NCBI RefSeq assembly: GCF_017301335.1
Contig: NZ_CP071247.1
Location: 2,046,001-2,110,000, forward strand
Reading direction: 5' to 3'
Length of the DNA stretch: 64,000 bases
Source: Marinobacter salinisoli
GTDB taxonomy: Bacteria > Pseudomonadota > Gammaproteobacteria > Pseudomonadales > Oleiphilaceae
The notes beneath the pieces are model-generated. The model was not told where the DNA came from and did not search any database. It was given only the letters and a program-made list of their open reading frames with translations. The first letter of the stretch is position 1. The number at the start of each line of letters is the position of its first letter. Positions 8,290 to 20,047 of the stretch are shown here, piece after piece. The translations under genes and the position numbers were made by a program.

Positions 8290-8514
8290 ATGGCTACGAC
8301 TGATAAAAACCTTGAAACCCGAATGGACGAACTGGAAGTGCGTCTGGCCTTTCAGGATGACCTCATCAACACGCTGAGTGATCAGCTGGCGAAACAGGAA
8401 CTGGAGCTGCGCGAGTTATGGGAAGCCAAGCAGTTACTGCACAAACAGGTTAAGGAGTTATCGCCGTCGAACATCAAGAGTGAGGAAGACGAAACGCCGC
8501 CTCCCCACTATTGA
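8290..8514 (+). CDS. slyX: SlyX family protein
   Basis: A 74-residue, almost entirely coiled-coil protein (ETRMDELEVRLAFQDDLIN, LSDQLAKQ) ending in the PPPHY motif typical of SlyX. The function is not established in any organism; SlyX was named from its position beside slyD in E. coli. The frame is open further upstream to 8143, but the family starts at MATTDKNLETR. A 221-base spacer separates it from the divergent cold-shock gene, and its stop lies only seven bases from the end of dapE on the other strand. Confidence 0.9.
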   Translation: MATTDKNLETRMDELEVRLAFQDDLINTLSDQLAKQELELRELWEAKQLLHKQVKELSPSNIKSEEDETPPPHY

Positions 8515-8521
8515 GCCTGGC

Positions 8522-10673
<2,152 letters not shown>

Positions 10674-10702
10674 CAGGTGATTGCTCCTTTGTCTGGTGAG
10701 GC

Positions 10703-11050
10703 TTAAGCGTCAGCGAATTGTTGTGCCCAGTCGTCGTCCTTGAATCCGACAGAGACGGACCCTCGATGCTCCACAACCGGTCGTTTGATGATAGAGGGGT
10801 TGTCCAGCATGATCTCATGGGCAGATTGGGCGCCAATGTTATCACGAACCTCGTCTGGAAGTTTTCGCCAGGTGGTGCCGCGGCGGTTGATCAGGGCCTC
10901 CCAGCCCACCGCTTGTTCCCAGCGGGTCAGAAGCGCGTCATCGAGTCCGTCTTTCTTGAAGTCGTGAAAGTCGTAGGCGATGGTTCTTTCGTCCAGCCAT
11001 TTGCGGGCTTTCTTCACCGTGTCACAGTTTTTGATGCCGTAGAGTTTCAT
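10703..11050 (-). CDS. ArsC-family reductase of the YffB/Spx type
   Basis: A 115-residue thioredoxin-fold protein with a single N-terminal cysteine, Cys9, in YGIKNCDTVKKARKW, and the C-terminal KRPVVEH block of the ArsC/YffB family. YffB-type proteins are often called arsenate reductases but usually lack evidence for that; E. coli yffB likewise sits directly before dapE. The start overlaps the dapC stop by four bases, and the gene is placed in the middle of the dap series. That recurring link with dap genes suggests a redox role tied to diaminopimelate metabolism, which is unproven. Confidence 0.88.
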   Translation of the reverse strand: MKLYGIKNCDTVKKARKWLDERTIAYDFHDFKKDGLDDALLTRWEQAVGWEALINRRGTTWRKLPDEVRDNIGAQSAHEIMLDNPSIIKRPVVEHRGSVSVGFKDDDWAQQFADA

Positions 11051-12249
11051 CGGGTATTTGCCTTAACGAAGTCAACGATGCGATGCGCGGCTTCCACGCA
11101 TTCTTCGATGGGGGCTACCAGAGCCATCCGTACCCGGTTCTCGCCCGGATTGTGGCCAGCGACTGTACGTGACAAGTAACGGCCGGGCAGCACGTGCACG
11201 TTTTGCTGGGCCGACAGTTCCCGGGCAAAGGTTTCGTCGTCCATCGGAGTTTGGGGCCAGAGGTAGAATCCGGCATCCGGAAAGTCCACGGTCATGATTT
11301 CACGAAGAATGGGCACCACCGCTTCGAACTTGGCCCGGTACGCTGCCCGGTTTTCCTTTACATGATCCTCATCCTGCCAGGCAGCGATACTGGCCAACTG
11401 GTTCTGAATGGGCATGGCACAGCCGTGGTAGGTGCGGTATTTGAGGTAACCCTGGATGACATTCGCATCGCCGGCCACAAAGCCGGACCTGAGCCCGGGC
11501 AGATTGCTGCGCTTGGACAGGCTGTGGAACACAATGCAGCGGGCGAAATCGTCTCGGCCGATCGCTGCGCAGGTCTGAAGCAGCCCTTCCGGTGGTTGGG
11601 CTTCGTCCGGGTAGAGTTCTGAGTAGCACTCGTCTGATGCAACGATGAAGTCGTGCTTGTCAGCCAGCTCGATAACCCGGGTCAGCGTTGCTCTCGGAAT
11701 CACCGCACCACTGGGATTGCCCGGCGAGCACAGGAACAGGATCTGGCAGTCCCGCCAGACCGATTCAGGCACGGCATCGAAATCCGGAATGAAGTTGTTG
11801 GTGCCGTCGCAGGGCAGGTACACCGGTGTCGCGCCGGCCAGAAGAGCAGCGCCTTCGTAGACCTGGTAAAACGGATTTGGGCTGACCACGGTAGCCGGGC
11901 GGTCACTGTCGATCACCGCCTGAACCAGCGAAAAAATGGCTTCCCGGGTGCCGTTGACCGGCACGACATGGCGGGCGGGATCCAGTGCGCCTTCGGCGAG
12001 CTCGAAGCGAGTCGTTGCCCAGGCGCTGATGGCCTGGCGAAGCTCGTCGGTGCCTTTGGTGGTGGGGTAGTTCGCCAGCTTTTCGAGGTTGTCCGCGATG
12101 ACCCGTTTGACGAATTCGGGTGAGGGATGCTTCGGCTCACCTATGCCCAGTGAGATAGGGCGAATGCCAGCCGGGGGCTCAATGCCTTCTTTAAGCTTGG
12201 CGAGTTTTTCGAACGGGTAAGGATGCAGTTTGTTCAGATTGGGGTTCAT
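11047..12249 (-). CDS. dapC: Succinyldiaminopimelate transaminase
   Basis: A 400-residue class I/II PLP aminotransferase. The Schiff-base lysine is Lys246 in HSLSKRSNLPGLRSG, the typical spacing for the DapC/DapL-like group, with the SPGNPSGA motif at 175-182. It converts N-succinyl-2-amino-6-ketopimelate to succinyl-diaminopimelate between DapD and DapE, both of which lie just downstream. It overlaps glnD by four bases (ATGA) and yffB by four bases. In Pseudomonas and relatives this gene is likewise found next to glnD and dapD. Confidence 0.95.
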   Translation of the reverse strand: MNPNLNKLHPYPFEKLAKLKEGIEPPAGIRPISLGIGEPKHPSPEFVKRVIADNLEKLANYPTTKGTDELRQAISAWATTRFELAEGALDPARHVVPVNGTREAIFSLVQAVIDSDRPATVVSPNPFYQVYEGAALLAGATPVYLPCDGTNNFIPDFDAVPESVWRDCQILFLCSPGNPSGAVIPRATLTRVIELADKHDFIVASDECYSELYPDEAQPPEGLLQTCAAIGRDDFARCIVFHSLSKRSNLPGLRSGFVAGDANVIQGYLKYRTYHGCAMPIQNQLASIAAWQDEDHVKENRAAYRAKFEAVVPILREIMTVDFPDAGFYLWPQTPMDDETFARELSAQQNVHVLPGRYLSRTVAGHNPGENRVRMALVAPIEECVEAAHRIVDFVKANTR

Positions 12250-14891
12250 TGGATGTCGTCCAGCGCTTTACAGAGTCCCTGCTGCAAATCCCGGCACAGG
12301 GCAGCGTCGCTTATCGGATCGCCTTGTTCGTCGGTGATAAAGAATACGTCTTCGACCCGCTCGCCCAGCGTGGCGATCTTGGCGTTTGTCAGGCGAACCC
12401 GGTGGTCCAGAAGTACCTGTCCGATACGGGCCAGAAGCCCCGGCCTGTCCGGGGTGATGACTTCCATCACGGTACGCTGATTGATGGTGTCGTTGGAGAA
12501 GGTGACTTCCGTTGGGAAGGCAAAGTGCTTCAGCTGTCGTGGTGTCCGGCGATGAATGATGTCCGGGTAATCCTCCGGATCGTCCAGTTCCTCAATCAGT
12601 CGTTTGCGAACCCGCTCTTTCCGGGCCGGATCGGTACCCAGGGGCTTACCCCTTTCATCGAGAACCACGTACGAACTGATGGCGTAGTCGCCGCTGCCTG
12701 AGCTGATCCGTGCATCCACGATGTTCAGGTTCAGTTGCTCGAGTACCGCCGTGGTGGCAGCGAACAGCGCGACCCGGTCTTTCAGGTAAATGGTGATTTG
12801 CGAGTATCCGTCGGTCGGGCCGCCCCGGGTGTCCCGGATGAGTACCATCGGGTCCGGGTTGTCACCGTGACGAATAATGGCCGCCGTCTGCCAGGCGATA
12901 TCAACGGTGGAATCCTGAAGGAAATAATCTTCGTCAACGGTGTCCCAGAGCTGGTCGATCTGCTCGTTCGTCATGTTCTGGGCCTGGAGTATTTCCCGTG
13001 CTTCGGATTTGGTGGCCTGAATCCACTCATCGCGATTGATCGGGGTTTCCGTGCCGCGGCGCAGGGCTCGCTTGGCTTCGATATACAGCTGGCGCAGCAA
13101 AGAGGCGCGCCAGGTGTTCCAGAGCTTCGGATTGGTCGCGCTGATGTCGCACACCGTCAGGACATACAGGTAGTCCAGGTGAGTCTGGCTCGGCACCGCC
13201 TGAGCGAAATTGTGAATGATGTGCGGGTCTGAGATGTCCTTGCGTTGGGCGGTCATGGACATCAGCAGGTGATTCTCCACCAGCCACGAGATGAGCTTGG
13301 TGTCCCGTTCGCTCAGGTGATGCCGCTCGCAGAAATCTTCCGCATCGATGGCGCCCAGTTCTGAGTGGTCGCCGCCACGGCCTTTGGCCACGTCGTGGTA
13401 CAGGCCTGCGATAAACAGGTTTTCCAGTTTCGGTAACTGGTGAATCAGGCGGCAAGCGAGCGGATACTCGGTTTTTGCGTCAGAGCTGCGGAGGCGGGTC
13501 ATGTTGCGAATGACGCGGAGCGTGTGGGCATCAACCGTGTAGATATGAAACAAGTCGTGCTGCATCTGCCCGATGATCTGGCCGAACTCCGGCAGGTAGC
13601 GCCCCAGCACGTTGTACTTCTTCATCGCAGACAGGGTCTGCTCCAGGGCGTGAGGGGTTCTCAGCAGCTCCATGAACAGAGTAGTGACCCCCAGGTCTGA
13701 ACGGAACGCGTCGTCAATCAGGTGCCGGTGTGCCCTGAGTGAGCGGATGGTCGTTGCTCGGATACCTTTGATTTCCGGGTGCTGGGCCATCAGGACAAAG
13801 ATTTCCATGATGGCGTAGGGCGCCCAGGCAAAGACCTGGTTGTTGACCGCCTCGATATAGCGGTTGCGAATCTGGAAGCGTTTGTTCAGGGGGCAAATCT
13901 CATCTGACTGCCCGGAGACGAGGATGGCCTCGTCATAGTACTGAAGGATGACGTCCGTCAATTCGGCCAGGGCCAGCACAGTCCGGTAATAGGACTGCAT
14001 CATCAGCTCTACGCCCAGGCGCTTGCCTTCATCTTTGTAGCCCAGCATCTGGGCAAGGGCACGTTGATGGTCAAACAGCAGCCGGTTTTCGTTCCGGTCA
14101 GCGATCAGTTGCAGGCCGTACCGCAATTGCCACAGGAAGGTTTCACCCTGGTAGAGGATCTGATACTCCTCTTCCATCAGGATGTTGGAGCGCACCAGGT
14201 CGGAAATATCCTGCAGGCCGAAATGCCGTTTGGTGATCCATCCGATGGTCTGGATGTCGCGCAGGGCGCCCGGAGAGCCCTTTACGTTCGGCTCAAGGTT
14301 GTATTCGGTGTCGCCATACTTCTGGTGCCTGGCCTGCTGTTCCTGGCGTTTGGCGATGAAGTATTCCCGATCGGTGCTGACGTCGTCGGAATAGATTTGC
14401 TCGGTCAGTTCCTGGCGCAGGCTGTCAGGGCCGGCAATAGTCCGGGTTTCCAGCAGGTTGGTCAGGATGGTGATGTCTTCCCGGGCAGCCTCTATGCCTT
14501 CGTTAATGCTCCGGACGCTGTGTCCGATATCCAGCTTGAGATCCCAGAGTAGGGTTACGAAGGCGCTGAGGTCTTCGTGCCAGCTATCCTCGACCCCGGC
14601 TCGGGTCAGAATCAGTAGATCAATGTCGGAATGGGGGTGAAGTTCCCCACGGCCATAGCCACCCACCGCGATGAGCGAGATGTCTGCCGAGTCAGCAAAA
14701 GGGTACCGTTGCCAGATCAGCCTCAGGACCGTGTCGACGGTGTCGGCGCGGGCGTGCACCAGGGCGCGTACATCGGCGCCCTGGCGGAAAGCTTCGGCAT
14801 CGGCCTGATAGCGGGTTTCCAGCAGTGCTCTGGCGGCGGATACCGGCGAGACGTCCTTGCTTATGCGGGACTCCAGTTGGTTTAAGTCCAC
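12246..14891 (-). CDS. glnD: PII uridylyltransferase / uridylyl-removing enzyme
   Basis: The 881-residue sensor of glutamine that adds UMP to or removes it from PII proteins. Domains in order: nucleotidyltransferase with GGYGRGELHPHSDIDLLIL at 77-95, a central region, an HD hydrolase domain around residue 500 (GLYHDVAKGRGGDHSELG), and two C-terminal ACT domains, one near 700-780 (VALFAATTAVLEQLNLNI) and the other near 800-880 (RPGLLARIGQVLLDH). The length and domain set are complete. It starts one base from the end of map and overlaps dapC, so nitrogen signalling is built into the map-dap transcript. Confidence 0.97.
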   Translation of the reverse strand: MDLNQLESRISKDVSPVSAARALLETRYQADAEAFRQGADVRALVHARADTVDTVLRLIWQRYPFADSADISLIAVGGYGRGELHPHSDIDLLILTRAGVEDSWHEDLSAFVTLLWDLKLDIGHSVRSINEGIEAAREDITILTNLLETRTIAGPDSLRQELTEQIYSDDVSTDREYFIAKRQEQQARHQKYGDTEYNLEPNVKGSPGALRDIQTIGWITKRHFGLQDISDLVRSNILMEEEYQILYQGETFLWQLRYGLQLIADRNENRLLFDHQRALAQMLGYKDEGKRLGVELMMQSYYRTVLALAELTDVILQYYDEAILVSGQSDEICPLNKRFQIRNRYIEAVNNQVFAWAPYAIMEIFVLMAQHPEIKGIRATTIRSLRAHRHLIDDAFRSDLGVTTLFMELLRTPHALEQTLSAMKKYNVLGRYLPEFGQIIGQMQHDLFHIYTVDAHTLRVIRNMTRLRSSDAKTEYPLACRLIHQLPKLENLFIAGLYHDVAKGRGGDHSELGAIDAEDFCERHHLSERDTKLISWLVENHLLMSMTAQRKDISDPHIIHNFAQAVPSQTHLDYLYVLTVCDISATNPKLWNTWRASLLRQLYIEAKRALRRGTETPINRDEWIQATKSEAREILQAQNMTNEQIDQLWDTVDEDYFLQDSTVDIAWQTAAIIRHGDNPDPMVLIRDTRGGPTDGYSQITIYLKDRVALFAATTAVLEQLNLNIVDARISSGSGDYAISSYVVLDERGKPLGTDPARKERVRKRLIEELDDPEDYPDIIHRRTPRQLKHFAFPTEVTFSNDTINQRTVMEVITPDRPGLLARIGQVLLDHRVRLTNAKIATLGERVEDVFFITDEQGDPISDAALCRDLQQGLCKALDDIQ

Positions 14892-15662
14892 TTAAAACGG
14901 CTCTTCCGATCGCTTGGTCAGAACTTCGTACCCATCAGCGGTGCAGAGGATGGTGTGTTCCCACTGCGCCGACAATTTGTGGTCCTTGGTGACAACGGTC
15001 CAGCCATCGGGCAGCAGCTTGGTCTGGTATTTGCCCTGATTGATCATCGGCTCAATGGTGAAGGTCATGCCTTCCTGCAGTTCCATGCCGGTGCCGGGTT
15101 TGCCGTAATGCATTACTTGCGGCTCTTCATGGAACACTTTTCCGATTCCGTGGCCGCAATAGTCGCGAACCACGGAATAGCGATGCTTTTCAGCGTGCTG
15201 CTGGATGGCGTGGCCGATATCGCCCAGTCGTGTGCCGGGTTTCACCAGTTCAATACCTTTGTACAGGCACTCCTGGGTGATGTTGATCAGGCGTTCGCTG
15301 CCAGGCTTGGGCTTTCCCACAATCCACATCTTGCTCGTGTCACCGTGGTACTCATCCTTGATGACGGTGACGTCGACGTTGATGATGTCACCTTCTTTGA
15401 GCACTTTTTTCTCGGTCGGAATGCCGTGGCAAATTACGTGATTGACCGACGTGCAGACGGATTTCGGAAATCCCTTGTAATTGAGGGGAGCCGGGATTGC
15501 CTTCTGGACGTTCACGATGTGATCGTGACAGATGCGGTTGATGTCCTCGGTGGTGATTCCGGGCTTGATGTGCTCATCAAGCAACTCGAGAACTTCGGCG
15601 GCCAGGCGGCCGGCAACGCGCATTTTTTCGATTTCTTCCGGTGTCTTAATCGATACTTGCAT
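14892..15662 (-). CDS. map: Methionine aminopeptidase, type I
   Basis: A 256-residue metalloprotease that removes the initiator methionine from nascent proteins. The five ligands are present: two Asp in NVDVTVIKDEYHGDTSKMW, His in GHGIGKVFHEEP, Glu in TFTIEPM and Glu in QWEHTIL. The ATG at 15662 has GGGAAG five bases upstream, which argues against the ATG at 15674 that would add MGSP. It is the first gene of the minus-strand run and is divergent from rpsB, the same arrangement as in E. coli. Confidence 0.96.
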   Translation of the reverse strand: MQVSIKTPEEIEKMRVAGRLAAEVLELLDEHIKPGITTEDINRICHDHIVNVQKAIPAPLNYKGFPKSVCTSVNHVICHGIPTEKKVLKEGDIINVDVTVIKDEYHGDTSKMWIVGKPKPGSERLINITQECLYKGIELVKPGTRLGDIGHAIQQHAEKHRYSVVRDYCGHGIGKVFHEEPQVMHYGKPGTGMELQEGMTFTIEPMINQGKYQTKLLPDGWTVVTKDHKLSAQWEHTILCTADGYEVLTKRSEEPF

Positions 15663-15765
15663 CGGGCTTCCCATTAAATTGCATCAGCCCGGCATTTTAA
15701 GGGGCTGAGTGCCGCGGTACAAGGAACGGTTGGCGCAAAAATTATGGCTTTTGGGAAGGCGTTTG

Positions 15766-15774
15766 TGGTATAAA
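15766..15774 (+). promoter_or_regulatory. Probable rpsB promoter with extended -10
   Basis: TGGTATAAA gives a TG-n extended -10 followed by TATAAA (15769-15774). No good -35 hexamer is seen at 17 bases. The discriminator after it is very GC-rich (CGCGGCCGCC), as in promoters under stringent control. Placement is inferred from position about 145 bases ahead of rpsB. Confidence 0.6.
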
Positions 15775-15919
15775 CGCGGCCGCCGGAAACGAATCCGGCA
15801 AATTCGCACACGTATCGGCACGTTGTCCCAGGGTGCTCCCTTCCATCAACAAACGCATGGAAGTGGGTTGGGGCAATCGGATACGTGGAGGACTAACCCG
15901 AAGCTAAAAAGGTAACTAC
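15775..15919 (+). promoter_or_regulatory. Candidate rpsB autoregulatory leader
   Basis: A stretch of about 145 bases between the likely promoter and the rpsB start, with no reading frame of its own. In gammaproteobacteria, ribosomal protein S2 is known to repress translation of its own operon through a conserved rpsB leader, and the size and position here fit that. I did not confirm the fold base by base. It contains the short repeat CATCAACAAACGCATG-type segments and ends with AAAAGG seven bases from the ATG. Confidence 0.5.
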
Positions 15920-16672
15920 ATGGCTCAGGTAAATATGCGCGACCTGCTGAAGGCAGGTGCTCACTTCGGTCACCAGACTCGCTACTGGAACCCAAAAATG
16001 TCGAAGTTCATCTTCGGCGCCCGCAACAAGATTCATATCATCAACCTGGAGCAGACTGTTCCTGCCATGAACGATGCGCTGAATTTCATTCAGCAGCTGG
16101 CAGGGAGCAAGAACAAGATTCTGTTCGTAGGCACCAAGCGTGCCGCGGCCAAAATCATCAAGGAAGAAGCAGAGCGCTCCGGCCAGCCGTTCGTTAACCA
16201 TCGCTGGTTGGGCGGGATGCTGACCAACTACAAGACCATCCGTCAGTCAATTCGTCGCTACCGTGACCTGGATGCCCAGAGCAAAGACGGTACCTTCGAC
16301 AAGTTGACCAAGAAGGAAGCGCTTGAGCGCACCCGTGAGATGGAGAAGCTTGAGCGTTCCATCGGCGGTATCAAGGACATGGGTGGCCTGCCGGACGCAC
16401 TGTTCGTGATCGACGTTGACCACGAGCGCATCGCGATTAAGGAAGCCAACAAGCTGGGTATCCCGGTTATCGGTGTTGTTGATACCAACAGCGATCCTGA
16501 CGGTGTTGACTACGTTATCCCGGGTAACGATGACGCCATCCGCGCGATCCAGATCTACGTGAAGGCCGTTGCCGACACCTGCCTTGAAGCAGCTCAGTCT
16601 GCTGGTGCAGGCGCTGACGAGTTTGTTGAAGTCAGCGAAGACGCGGAAGGCGCCGCTCCGGCTGCCGAATAA
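15920..16672 (+). CDS. rpsB: Small ribosomal subunit protein uS2
   Basis: A 250-residue S2 protein, recognised by [20 protein letters not shown] at the start, [18 protein letters not shown] in the middle and [20 protein letters not shown] near residue 190. It assembles late into the 30S head-body junction and is needed for S1 binding. It is followed by tsf, the conserved partner, across a 92-base spacer containing a hairpin. The short C-terminal tail is acidic and alanine-rich, as in other gammaproteobacteria. Confidence 0.99.
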   Translation: MAQVNMRDLLKAGAHFGHQTRYWNPKMSKFIFGARNKIHIINLEQTVPAMNDALNFIQQLAGSKNKILFVGTKRAAAKIIKEEAERSGQPFVNHRWLGGMLTNYKTIRQSIRRYRDLDAQSKDGTFDKLTKKEALERTREMEKLERSIGGIKDMGGLPDALFVIDVDHERIAIKEANKLGIPVIGVVDTNSDPDGVDYVIPGNDDAIRAIQIYVKAVADTCLEAAQSAGAGADEFVEVSEDAEGAAPAAE

Positions 16673-16699
16673 GCGTCAGAACCACGCTTTGAAGTTAAG

Positions 16700-16726
16700 G
16701 TGTGCCCGGATCTGATTCGGGCACAC
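16700..16726 (+). terminator. Hairpin between rpsB and tsf (probable partial attenuator)
   Basis: A perfect nine-base inverted repeat, GTGTGCCCG and CGGGCACAC with a nine-base loop, followed only by TTGTCC and no real T run. A partially terminating hairpin in this position is known from E. coli rpsB-tsf and would lower tsf relative to rpsB or protect the S2 message. Confidence 0.6.
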
Positions 16727-16764
16727 TTGTCCTACCGAATTCGTAATTATTGAGAGGATTGAAC

Positions 16765-17634
16765 ATGGCTGCAATTACCGCTGCAATGGTCAAAGAGCTG
16801 CGCGAGCGTACCGGCCTTGGCATGATGGAGTGCAAGAAGGCACTGGTTGAGGCTGGCGGCGATGTTGATGCTGCGATTGAAGAGCTGCGTAAGTCTTCTG
16901 GCCTGAAAGCCGCAAAGAAGGCTGGTCGTACTGCTGCAGAAGGCGTGTCTCTGATCAAGATTTCAGACGACAACACCGTTGCTTACATTCTGGAAGTGAA
17001 CTCCGAGACTGACTTCGTTGCCCGCGATGACAACTTCCTCGCATTCGCCAACAACGTTTTGGAAGTTGCTTTCGAGAAAGGCGAGGCTGACGTTGCCAAG
17101 CTGATGGAAGGCGATCTGGAAGCCAAGCGCGAAGCGCTGGTTCAGAAGATCGGCGAGAACATCACTGTTCGTCGCATCGTGAAGGTAGAAGGCCCGGTAG
17201 TTGGCGGTTACGTTCACAGCACCAACAAGATCGCTTCGGTCGTAGCGATTTCTGCCGGTGATGCAGAGGTGGCGCGCGATGTGGCTATGCACGCTGCTGC
17301 GGTAAACCCGCGTGTTGGCAAGCCGGAAGAAATGCCGGAAGAAGAGGTGGAAAAAGAAAAGGAAATCATCAAGGCTCAGCCGGACATGGAAGGCAAGCCT
17401 GCCGAAATCATTGAGAAAATGATGGGCGGCCGCATCAAGAAGTTCCTCAAGGAAAACAGCCTTGTTGAACAGCCGTTCGTCAAGAACCCGGATCAGACCG
17501 TAGGCGAACTGATCAAGTCTGCCGGTGGTGAGCTGGTTGGTTTCGTTCGCCTGGAAGTGGGTGAAGGTATCGAGAAGGAAGAAGTGGACTTCGCCGCCGA
17601 GGTTGCTGCCGCAGCCGGCACTGGCAAGGCCTGA
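16765..17634 (+). CDS. tsf: Elongation factor Ts
   Basis: A 289-residue nucleotide exchange factor for EF-Tu. The N-terminal UBA-like domain ([19 protein letters not shown]) and the [10 protein letters not shown] motif near residue 80 that contacts EF-Tu are both intact. The frame opens at 16750, but [12 protein letters not shown] at 16765 is the family start and has TGAGAGG upstream. Downstream of the stop is a GC-rich hairpin, so the message may partly end here before pyrH. Confidence 0.98.
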   Translation: MAAITAAMVKELRERTGLGMMECKKALVEAGGDVDAAIEELRKSSGLKAAKKAGRTAAEGVSLIKISDDNTVAYILEVNSETDFVARDDNFLAFANNVLEVAFEKGEADVAKLMEGDLEAKREALVQKIGENITVRRIVKVEGPVVGGYVHSTNKIASVVAISAGDAEVARDVAMHAAAVNPRVGKPEEMPEEEVEKEKEIIKAQPDMEGKPAEIIEKMMGGRIKKFLKENSLVEQPFVKNPDQTVGELIKSAGGELVGFVRLEVGEGIEKEEVDFAAEVAAAAGTGKA

Positions 17635-17644
17635 TTCTTCGTCA

Positions 17645-17672
17645 GGCGCGACAGCCTCGGGCTTGTCGCGCC
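17645..17672 (+). terminator. Hairpin after tsf
   Basis: A nine-base inverted repeat, GGCGCGACA and TGTCGCGCC, 11 bases after the tsf stop. There is no T run behind it, so termination would be inefficient or factor-dependent; it may instead protect the 3' end of the rpsB-tsf message. Confidence 0.5.
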
Positions 17673-17720
17673 ATCTCAGTCTGCCACGTCAGTCAGGTTT
17701 TCCTGGCTTTCGTGGCGGGT

Positions 17721-17787
17721 TTGTATCTGAGATACCCCTTTTTGAGGAGTATGTCAGATACAAGCCTGCGGCGCGCAACACGCCGCA
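17721..17787 (+). promoter_or_regulatory. Strongly folded leader upstream of pyrH (two hairpins)
   Basis: A long hairpin has a ten-base perfect arm, TTGTATCTGA (17721-17730) with TCAGATACAA (17754-17763). Inside it, ATACCCC pairs with GGAGTAT (one mismatch) around a seven-base loop. A second hairpin follows at once: TGCGGCG (17767-17773) with CGCCGCA (17781-17787). The pyrH ribosome-binding site AAGGGG lies about 20 bases after the second arm. No reading frame fills this region. I know no named motif for it. Confidence 0.65.
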
Positions 17788-17817
17788 TCGCCGCCAACAG
17801 ACGAAAAGGGGATCATC

Positions 17818-18546
17818 ATGCCGACTTCTTCCAAAACCCAGCCCAGATATAAGCGCGTTCTCCTCAAACTGAGCGGTGAAGCCCTGATGGGGGAGCACGA
17901 TTTCGGTATTGATCCCAAAGTCCTCGATCGTATGGCGCTGGAGATTGGTGCCCTGATCGGCATTGGTGTTCAGGTGGGACTGGTCATCGGTGGTGGCAAC
18001 CTGTTCCGTGGCGCGGCCCTGAGTGCCGCTGGACTGGACAGGGTCACCGGCGATCACATGGGGATGCTTGCCACCGTGATGAATGCTCTGGGGATGCGTG
18101 ACGCGCTCGAGCGTTCCAACATCCGTACTCGGGTTATGTCTGCGATCCCCATGAGTGGCATCGTGGAGCACTATGATCGCCGTCGAGCGGTTCGTGACCT
18201 CAAGGACGGCGACGTGGTCATCTTCTGTGCCGGCACCGGCAATCCCTTCTTTACAACCGATTCGGCAGCCTGCCTGCGAGGGATTGAAATCGAAGCGGAT
18301 GCCGTGCTTAAAGGAACCAAGGTTGATGGTGTCTATTCGGCTGATCCGAAGCTGGACAGCTCAGCTGAGAAGTATGACCACCTGACCTACGATGAAGTGC
18401 TGGATAAAAAACTGGGTGTTATGGACCTGACCGCAATCTGTCTGGCTCGTGACCATGGTATGCCGCTGCGGGTTTTTGATATGAATAGCCCGGGTGTGCT
18501 GACCCGCATCGTCACCGGCGAAAAAGAAGGTACACTGATTGAATAA
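17818..18546 (+). CDS. pyrH: UMP kinase
   Basis: The hexameric bacterial UMP kinase (UMP to UDP), 242 residues, of the amino-acid kinase fold. It is recognised from [13 protein letters not shown] at about 13-25, the glycine-rich [11 protein letters not shown], and [20 protein letters not shown] around 140-160. It sits between tsf and frr as in most Proteobacteria. The leader of 183 bases after tsf contains two strong hairpins, so pyrH may be controlled separately from rpsB-tsf. Confidence 0.98.
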   Translation: MPTSSKTQPRYKRVLLKLSGEALMGEHDFGIDPKVLDRMALEIGALIGIGVQVGLVIGGGNLFRGAALSAAGLDRVTGDHMGMLATVMNALGMRDALERSNIRTRVMSAIPMSGIVEHYDRRRAVRDLKDGDVVIFCAGTGNPFFTTDSAACLRGIEIEADAVLKGTKVDGVYSADPKLDSSAEKYDHLTYDEVLDKKLGVMDLTAICLARDHGMPLRVFDMNSPGVLTRIVTGEKEGTLIE

Positions 18547-18623
18547 TTGATGCCGGGGCGCGGCCCGTTGCCATGCCCCGGAAACGAATGGACTGTTTTC
18601 TGGAACGAATTGAGGGTGCTGAA

Positions 18624-19181
18624 GTGATTAACGACATCAAAGCTGACGCCGAGAAGAGAATGCAAAAGAGCCTGGAGGCTCTGCATGCGGCCTTTAACAA
18701 AATTCGCACCGGTCGGGCGCATCCCGCGATCCTCGACAGCGTGATGGTCAATTACTACGGCCAGGAAACACCGCTGAAGCAAGTTGCCGGCATCACCGTA
18801 GAAGACAACCGGACCTTGATGGTTTCGCCTTGGGAGAAGAACCTGGTTCCGACCATCGAAAAGGCCATCATGACCTCCGATCTGGGGCTGAACCCTGCAA
18901 CCAGTGGCGACGTCATCCGGGTTCCCATGCCGATGTTGACCGAAGAAACCCGTCGGGAAATGGTCAAGCAGGCGAAGGCCGACGCTGAACAGGGCCGGGT
19001 GTCTATCCGCAGCGTCCGTCGCGATGCCAACAGCATGATCAAGGATCTGCTGAAAGAAAAGGAAATCACCGAAGACGACGAGCGTCGCGGTGAGGATGAA
19101 ATTCAGAAGCTGACTGACCGCTACATTGCAGAAGTGGACAAGGCCCTGAAGTCGAAAGAAGAGGATTTGATGTCGGTGTAA
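18624..19181 (+). CDS. frr: Ribosome recycling factor
   Basis: A 185-residue protein, the same length as E. coli RRF, which splits post-termination ribosomes with EF-G. The typical blocks are present: [19 protein letters not shown] and the [20 protein letters not shown] helix. The start is the GTG at 18624 with GAGGGTG upstream; a longer frame from 18573 has no family match. It lies 77 bases after pyrH in the usual order. Confidence 0.98.
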   Translation: MINDIKADAEKRMQKSLEALHAAFNKIRTGRAHPAILDSVMVNYYGQETPLKQVAGITVEDNRTLMVSPWEKNLVPTIEKAIMTSDLGLNPATSGDVIRVPMPMLTEETRREMVKQAKADAEQGRVSIRSVRRDANSMIKDLLKEKEITEDDERRGEDEIQKLTDRYIAEVDKALKSKEEDLMSV

Positions 19182-19249
19182 CCGACATTGAGTTTGCAGT
19201 GAGTCATAGAGGGTCGGCCGCACTTTGTCCGGCCCGAGTAGAGGATTTC

Positions 19250-20023
19250 ATGACGGAAACCGTATCCGCAGAAATTCCGGTGTCTGCAGAGAGTAGGCCC
19301 CGGCACGTCGCCATCATCATGGATGGCAATAATCGGTGGGCCAAAGAGCGTCGGCAAAAAGGCGTTGCTGGCCACAAGGCCGGCGTAGATGCGGTAAAGG
19401 CGGTCGTCGAAACCTGCGCCCGGGAGGGTGTCGAGGTGCTGACCCTGTTCGCGTTTTCCAGTGAGAACTGGCGGCGTCCGGAAGATGAGGTCTCCGCTCT
19501 CATGAAACTGTTCCTGTTCGCCCTGGAACGGGAGGTGAGGAAGCTGCACCGCAATAATATCCGGCTTCGAATTATTGGTGACCGGTCGGCCTTCAACGCC
19601 ACGCTGCAAGAACGAATGGCCGAGGCGGAAGAGCTGACCAAGAACAACACCCTGATGACCCTGGTCATTGCCGCCAATTACGGCGGGCACTGGGATATTA
19701 CTCAGGCGACCCGTCAGGTCGCGGCGAAGGTGCGTGCCGGCGAGCTCGAGCCGGGTGACATCAACGATGACCTGCTGCAGCAGCACCTGAGCATTGGCGA
19801 TCTGCCCATGCCGGATCTGATGATCCGTACCGCCGGTGAGCAGCGCATCAGCAACTTCATGCTCTGGCACCTGGCTTATTCCGAGTTGTATTTTGCACCG
19901 GTCTACTGGCCGGATTTCAAAGAAGACGAGATGCGCAAGGCGCTCGCGGCGTATGCCGGACGTCAGCGCCGGTTTGGTCAGACCGATGACCAGATTGCCG
20001 CCCAGGCGTCCTCCCACTCCTAA
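19250..20023 (+). CDS. uppS: Undecaprenyl diphosphate synthase
   Basis: The cis-prenyltransferase that makes the C55 lipid carrier for peptidoglycan and O-antigen. It has 257 residues, with the catalytic Asp in IIMDGNNRWAKERR and the SFSSENWRRP-like ALFAFSSENWRRPEDEV block. The C-terminal RTAGEQRISNFMLWHLAYSEL-type segment binds isopentenyl diphosphate. ATG 19250 has GAGG at the right distance. It is part of the frr-uppS-cdsA-ispC run. Confidence 0.98.
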   Translation: MTETVSAEIPVSAESRPRHVAIIMDGNNRWAKERRQKGVAGHKAGVDAVKAVVETCAREGVEVLTLFAFSSENWRRPEDEVSALMKLFLFALEREVRKLHRNNIRLRIIGDRSAFNATLQERMAEAEELTKNNTLMTLVIAANYGGHWDITQATRQVAAKVRAGELEPGDINDDLLQQHLSIGDLPMPDLMIRTAGEQRISNFMLWHLAYSELYFAPVYWPDFKEDEMRKALAAYAGRQRRFGQTDDQIAAQASSHS

Positions 20024-20047
20024 CGACCTCAAAAGCGATTTTCAGCC

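Noticed and set aside
10703..11050. Arsenic resistance gene (arsC)
   Set aside because: The protein has the single-cysteine YffB pattern and lies in the dap operon with no ars genes nearby, so arsenate reduction is not supported.
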